64,000 nucleotides of DNA, taken from assembly GCF_002911665.1 (NCBI RefSeq), contig NZ_MTBP01000001.1, forward strand, positions 1,984,001 through 2,048,000. Reading direction: 5' to 3'. Each line of letters begins with the position of its first letter. The stretch's first letter is position 1. Source of the DNA: Actinomadura rubteroloni (GTDB lineage: Bacteria; Actinomycetota; Actinomycetes; Streptosporangiales; Streptosporangiaceae). A program made the position numbers and the translations under genes. Below the pieces are notes generated by a model. It saw only the letters and a program-made list of their open reading frames with translations. It was not told the DNA's origin and ran no database searches. Positions 60,320 through 64,000 of the stretch are shown here, piece by piece.

Positions 60320-61543
60320 ATGCTCGCCTACGTCCATTTCCTGCGCACGCCCTACGCCGCGCGGCTGCTCGGCGGCACGCTGCTCGGCCGGCTGCCCAAC
60401 GGGATGGCGGTGCTCGCGATCGTCTTACACGTCCGGGCGGGCCACGGCGGCTACCCGCTCGCCGGGACGCTCGCCGCCGTCTCCGGCCTCGCGATGGCGG
60501 CGGGCCAGCCGGTGCTCGGCCGCGCGATGGACCGGTACGGGCAGGCGCGGATCCTGATCCCGTCGGCGCTGGTGGCCGCCGCCGGGTACGCGGTGCTCGC
60601 GGGCGTCGGCGCGCGTCCGCTGCCGGTCGCGACGGCCGCCGTGGTCGTCGCCGGGTTCGCGACGCCGCCGCTGGAGGCGGGCCTGCGCGCCCTGTGGCCG
60701 GACGTGCTGCGCGATCCCGGCCAGGTGCAGGTCGCCTACGCGCTGGACGCCGCCGCGCAGGAGGTGCTGTTCACCGTCGGGCCGCTGCTCGTCGTGGCCG
60801 CCGCCGCGTGGTCGACGTCCGCCGCGCTGGTGCTGACCGGCGCGCTCGGCGTCGCGGGGACGCTCGTCGTCGCGGGCTCGCCGCCGTCGCGGCGCTGGCG
60901 CGGCGCGGACCGCGCCGCGGACTGGGCCGGGCCGCTGCGCTCGCCGGGCCTGCGGCGGCTGCTGCTCGCGCTGGCCTTCGCGGGCGTCGCGCTCGGCGTG
61001 TACGCGGTCGCGGTCGTCGCCTACGCCGAGCGCGCCGGACGGGCCGAGGCGTCCGGCCTGCTGCTCGCGGCGATGGCGGCGGGCGCGCTGACCGGCGGCC
61101 TGGTCTACGGCGCGCTGTCGTTCACGCGGGACCCGGCGGCGCGGCTGCCGTGGCTGCTCGCGGCGCTCGCGGCCGGGTACGTCCCGCTGGCGTGGGCGCC
61201 GCCGCTGCCGGTGATGCTGGTGCTCGCGTTCGCCAGCGGAGTGTTCCTCGCGCCGTCGCTGGCCTGCTGCTTCTCGCTGGTGGACCGGCTGGCCCCGGCC
61301 GGGACGGTCACCGAGGCGTTCGCGTGGATCGTCGCGGCCGTCGGCGCGGGCAGCTCGCTCGGCTCGTTCGCCGCCGGGTTCGGCCAGGACCTCGCGGGCG
61401 TGCCGGGCGCGTTCGCGGGCGCGGCGGCGGGCGGCGCGCTCGCCCTGCTGACCGTCCTGACCGCCGCGCGGCTGCTGCGGCCCGTCCCGGCCCCCGCCGG
61501 CCCGCGCACCCCGCTGGCCGTCGGCGCCCGCCGCGACGCTTAG
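60320..61543 (+). CDS. MFS transporter
   Basis: A 407-aa major facilitator with about 12 spans: YAARLLGGTLLGRLPNGMAV starts span 1, and the loop 2-3 motif is seen as GQPVLGRAMDRYGQARIL. The central loop has RSPGLRRLLLALAFAGVA at the start of the second half. The sequence resembles small-molecule exporters of actinomycetes. Substrate unknown. GGGGG lies shortly before the ATG. Divergent from the LacI gene, its probable regulator. Confidence 0.9.
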   Translation: MLAYVHFLRTPYAARLLGGTLLGRLPNGMAVLAIVLHVRAGHGGYPLAGTLAAVSGLAMAAGQPVLGRAMDRYGQARILIPSALVAAAGYAVLAGVGARPLPVATAAVVVAGFATPPLEAGLRALWPDVLRDPGQVQVAYALDAAAQEVLFTVGPLLVVAAAAWSTSAALVLTGALGVAGTLVVAGSPPSRRWRGADRAADWAGPLRSPGLRRLLLALAFAGVALGVYAVAVVAYAERAGRAEASGLLLAAMAAGALTGGLVYGALSFTRDPAARLPWLLAALAAGYVPLAWAPPLPVMLVLAFASGVFLAPSLACCFSLVDRLAPAGTVTEAFAWIVAAVGAGSSLGSFAAGFGQDLAGVPGAFAGAAAGGALALLTVLTAARLLRPVPAPAGPRTPLAVGARRDA

Positions 61544-61683
61544 CGGGGCTGCGGTCGGCGAGCGGCCGCCCGGCATAGCCCCGGCCCGACCGCGCCGTCG
61601 TGCGGGCGGCCCGTCCGCGGGGGACGGGCGGCGACTTATGATCGGCATGAGTCCCGCCCGGCGACCGCAGACAGGACCCCCGC

Positions 61684-62511
61684 ATGGCGCCCGAGCCCCC
61701 GCCGCCCGCGACGGCGGCGGCCCGCATCGACACGACGCGGCCCCATTCGGCCCGCGTGTGGGACCACTGGCTCGGCGGCAAGGACAACTACAAGGTCGAC
61801 CGTGAGCTGGGCGACCAGGTGGAGCGAACGTTCCCGCACGTCGTCGCGATGGCCCGCGCCGGGCGCGCGTTCATGCACCGCGCCGTCGCCCATCTCGCCC
61901 GCGACGCCGGGATCCGGCAGTTCCTCGACATCGGGACGGGCATGCCGACGGCCCCGAACGTCCACGAGGTCGCGCAGGGCATCGCGCCGGAGTCGCGGGT
62001 CGTGTACGCCGACAACGACCCGGCCGTCCTCGCGCACGCCCGCGCGCTGCTCACCTCGACCGGCCCCGGCTCCTGCGCCTACCTCGACGCCGACCTGCGC
62101 GAGCCCGGACGCGTTCTGTCGCTGGCCGGCCGGTCCCTGAACCTAGGCGAACCCGTCGCGGTCCTGCTGATCAGCGTGCTGCACTTCATCGGCGACGACG
62201 AGGACGCCGTCAGCATCGTCGGCCGCCTGATGGGGCGCCTGGCCCCCGGCAGCCACCTCGCGATCACGCACGCGACCGACGAGATCGGCGGCCCGGCGGT
62301 CACGGAGGCGATGGAGGCGTGGAACCGGACGGTCGTGACCCCGCTCCGCCCGCGCGGGCGCGCCGCGTTCACCGAGCTGTTCTTCACGCGGCTCGGCCTG
62401 GAGCTGGTGGAGCCGGGGGTGGTGTCGCCGCCGCACTGGCGTCCGGGGGCGTCCGCCGCGCCGCACCAGCCGGACGTGCCGTACTGGGTCGGCGTGGCGC
62501 GCAAGCCGTAG
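61684..62511 (+). CDS. SAM-dependent methyltransferase (DUF574 family)
   Basis: A 275-aa protein of the actinobacterial SAM methyltransferase family formerly DUF574. Diagnostic: RPHSARVWDHWLGGKDNYKV (here PHSARVWDHWLGGKDNY), the SAM loop QFLDIGTGMPTAPNVHEVAQ, VVYADNDPAVLAHARALL and LLISVLHFIGDDEDAVSIVG. Expanded families of such genes are typical of streptomycetes and relatives; substrates are mostly unknown. The last 128 bases overlap the 3' end of the convergent MFS gene. Confidence 0.93.
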   Translation: MAPEPPPPATAAARIDTTRPHSARVWDHWLGGKDNYKVDRELGDQVERTFPHVVAMARAGRAFMHRAVAHLARDAGIRQFLDIGTGMPTAPNVHEVAQGIAPESRVVYADNDPAVLAHARALLTSTGPGSCAYLDADLREPGRVLSLAGRSLNLGEPVAVLLISVLHFIGDDEDAVSIVGRLMGRLAPGSHLAITHATDEIGGPAVTEAMEAWNRTVVTPLRPRGRAAFTELFFTRLGLELVEPGVVSPPHWRPGASAAPHQPDVPYWVGVARKP

Positions 62512-63631
62512 CGGCCCACACGGCGAGCGCCGCCGCGCTGAGGCCCGCGCCGAGCGCGCAGACGGCGCCCCAGCCCGCCGCCGCGTACAGCGCGGTCGCG
62601 GCGAGCGCGCCGGACGCGCTGCCCGCCGAGTAGAAGATCATGTATCCGCCGATGACGCGCGCGCCCGGCCGGGCCGCGTAGATCACGCTCTGGCTCGTCA
62701 CGTGGACGGCCTGCACCGCGAAGTCGAGCATGACGACGCCCGCCGCGAGCGCCCACAGCGACGACCCCGTGAACGCCAGCGGCAGCCAGGACGCGGTGAG
62801 CAGCACGAGCCCCGCCGAGGTCGTCCACGCCGCCCGGCCGCGATCGCCGAGCCGTCCGGCCAGGGGCGCGGCGAGCGCGCCCGCCGCGCCCGCGAGCCCG
62901 AACGCGCCGATCGCCGCCGGGGACAGGCCGCGTGCGCTCAGCGGCAGCGCGACACAGCTCCACAGCGTGCTGAACGCGGCGAAGACCAGCAGCGCGAGGA
63001 CGCCGCGCAGCCGCAGGGCGGGCTCCCGGACGAACAGCGCCACGGTCGACCGCAGCAGCCGGCCGTATCCGGGGGCGGGCGGCAGTTCCTGAGACGGCAG
63101 GACGCGGTGCAGGGCGAAGGCGAGGACGCCCGTCACGGCCGCCGACGCCAGGTACACCGCCCGCCAGCCCGCGAGATCGGCCAGCACGCCCGCGACCGCG
63201 CGGGCGAGCAGGATGCCGGTGACGATGCCCCCGGTGACGAGCCCGACGACGCGTCCGCGCCGCTCCGGGGCCGTCAGCGCGGCGGCGAACGCCACGAGCG
63301 TCTGCGCGACGACCGCGAGCAGCCCCACGGCGGCGACGCCCGCCAGCAGCACCGCCGCGTCCGGCGCGGCGCCGACGACGGCGAGGGCCGCCGCGAGCGC
63401 GAGCGTCTGCGCGACGGCGAGCCGCCGCCGGTCCACGACGTCGCCGAGCGGGACGAGCAGGAACAGCCCGAGCCCGTAGCCGACCTGGGTCACGGTGACG
63501 ACCGCGCCGAGCGCGCCGGACCCGATCGCGAGGTCGCGGCCGAGCGCGGGCAGGAGCGGCTGGGCGAAGTAGACGTTCGCGACGGCCGAGCCGCACGCGA
63601 CGGCGAGGAGCGCGACGACGCGCGGCCCCAT
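62384..63631 (-). CDS. MFS transporter (DHA-like)
   Basis: A 415-aa major facilitator. It begins MGPRVVALLAVACGSAVANV and has 12 spans, with LFLLVPLGDVVDRRRLAVAQ as the loop 2-3 motif and SRG-type ending GGYMIFYSAGSASGALAATA in span 11. The layout fits drug/proton antiporters of the YnfM/Bcr type. ATG 63631 has GGAGG upstream. The last 43 codons form a Pro/Ala-rich tail and lie on top of the methyltransferase gene. A divergent HxlR-type gene is the likely regulator. Confidence 0.9.
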   Translation of the reverse strand: MGPRVVALLAVACGSAVANVYFAQPLLPALGRDLAIGSGALGAVVTVTQVGYGLGLFLLVPLGDVVDRRRLAVAQTLALAAALAVVGAAPDAAVLLAGVAAVGLLAVVAQTLVAFAAALTAPERRGRVVGLVTGGIVTGILLARAVAGVLADLAGWRAVYLASAAVTGVLAFALHRVLPSQELPPAPGYGRLLRSTVALFVREPALRLRGVLALLVFAAFSTLWSCVALPLSARGLSPAAIGAFGLAGAAGALAAPLAGRLGDRGRAAWTTSAGLVLLTASWLPLAFTGSSLWALAAGVVMLDFAVQAVHVTSQSVIYAARPGARVIGGYMIFYSAGSASGALAATALYAAAGWGAVCALGAGLSAAALAVWAATACAPRRPSTARPAGAARRTPPDASAAATPPPAPPAPGRAA

Positions 63632-63644
63632 GGGCACCTCCAGT

Positions 63645-63700
63645 GGTTTCAACTTGCTACCGAACGGCACGGTAACCAGATTTGGTAGCATGTTGCAACC
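63645..63700. promoter_or_regulatory. Large dyad between the MFS and HxlR genes
   Basis: Arms GGTTTCAACTTGCTACC (63645-63661) and GGTAGCATGTTGCAACC (63684-63700) match as inverted repeats at 15 of 17 positions, with 22 bases between. The arms lie 13 bases upstream of the MFS start and 11 bases upstream of the HxlR start, so both starts would be covered by a protein bound at the two arms. HxlR/MarR-like dimers are known to bind such spaced half sites. Confidence 0.72.
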
Positions 63701-63711
63701 AAGGAGGCGGG

Positions 63712-64000
63712 ATGGTGCGGCGGACGAGGCTGGACGACAGCGAGTGCCCGGTCGCGCGCTCGGTGGACGCCATCGGCGACTGGTGGTCCCTGCTGATCGT
63801 GCGCGACGCGTTCGACGGCAGCCGGCGCTTCGGCGAGTTCCAGCGGAGCCTCGGCGTCGCGAAGAACATCCTCGCGGCGCGGCTGCGGGCGCTGGTGGAC
63901 GGCGGCGTGCTCGCGTCCGTCCCGGCCCGCGACGGCGGCGCGCACCGCGAGTACGTCCTGACGGAGAAGGGCGAGGCGCTGTTCCCCGTCGTCGTCGCGC
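63712..64000 (+). CDS. HxlR-family transcriptional regulator (3' end outside window)
   Basis: The first 96 residues of a winged-helix HxlR regulator. The family's conserved N-terminal cysteine and helix appear as DDSECPVARSVDAIGDWWSL, followed by LIVRDAFDGSRRFGEFQRSL, GVAKNILAARLRALVDGGVL and YVLTEKGEALFPVV. Typical length is 110-150 aa, so little is missing. AAGGAGG precedes the ATG. The Cys near residue 11 suggests thiol/electrophile sensing. It is divergent from the MFS gene. Confidence 0.9.
   Translation, partial: MVRRTRLDDSECPVARSVDAIGDWWSLLIVRDAFDGSRRFGEFQRSLGVAKNILAARLRALVDGGVLASVPARDGGAHREYVLTEKGEALFPVVVA

Noticed and set aside
1..64000. tRNA, rRNA, transposase or phage integrase genes
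   Set aside because: I looked for cloverleaf-like stretches with CCA ends, 16S/23S core sequences and DDE or tyrosine-recombinase motifs and saw none that could be supported.

Overview
The window is high-GC DNA (about 70% or more by eye) with frequent GTG and TTG starts, very short gene spacing and many ATGA/GTGA stop-start overlaps. A complete mce/yrbE operon, a DUF574-type SAM methyltransferase, an F420-type luciferase-like oxidoreductase and PucR-type regulators point to an actinomycete. Actinomadura or another member of the Thermomonosporaceae/Streptosporangiales is my best guess, but this is inference. I see no rRNA, tRNA, CRISPR array, insertion sequence or phage module, so this looks like chromosomal accessory and metabolic DNA.

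Layout. 1-5.2 kb: the 3' end of a family-5 solute-binding protein, a DppB-like permease, and a large protein fusing the DppC permease with both ATPases; the operon ends in a frameshifted, truncated M19 membrane dipeptidase. 5.3-6.4 kb: a GNAT acetyltransferase and a degenerate tandem repeat. 6.4-14.6 kb: an organosulfur scavenging island (SfnG, two SfnB-like flavoproteins, an SsuD-like monooxygenase, a LysR regulator, an AraC regulator and a RutA-like monooxygenase). 14.7-18.6 kb: a small Cys-rich hypothetical, an Orn/Lys/Arg-type decarboxylase, and a secreted lipase divergent from a TetR regulator across a 28-bp dyad. 18.6-22.3 kb: a four-gene OpuC/ProVWX-type osmoprotectant transporter, followed upstream by a 20-bp tandem repeat array (22381-22766). 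22.8-28.4 kb: an F420-type oxidoreductase, a RibD-like reductase, a tandem universal stress protein, a PucR-type regulator and an Ala/Pro/Lys-rich membrane protein.

29.2-40.7 kb: a full MCE lipid-import operon (two YrbE permeases, MceA-F, four Mce-associated proteins) closed by a perfect 16-bp hairpin. 40.9-49.9 kb: a urea amidolyase regulon, with allophanate hydrolase, urea carboxylase and UAAP2/UAAP1 in one coupled operon, a TetR regulator, and an APC permease. The UAAP1 and permease promoters carry the same TCTGTC-N4-GAYAGA dyad, so the TetR protein probably controls both. 50-59 kb: a mycothiol-dependent-type DinB protein, a DUF72 protein, a large two-module AAA+ protein, a class A beta-lactamase-like serine hydrolase with its LysR regulator, a divergent penicillin-binding protein and a CorA-like channel. 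59.1-64 kb: a LacI regulator and MFS transporter, a DUF574 methyltransferase, a second MFS transporter, and the start of an HxlR regulator divergent from it across a large dyad.

The most unusual items are the 19-unit 20-bp repeat array, the AAA+ protein with an apparently inactivated first ATPase module and an unrecognised N-terminal third, the beta-lactamase fold protein without the class A deacylating Glu or a signal peptide, and the paired operators of the urea regulon.
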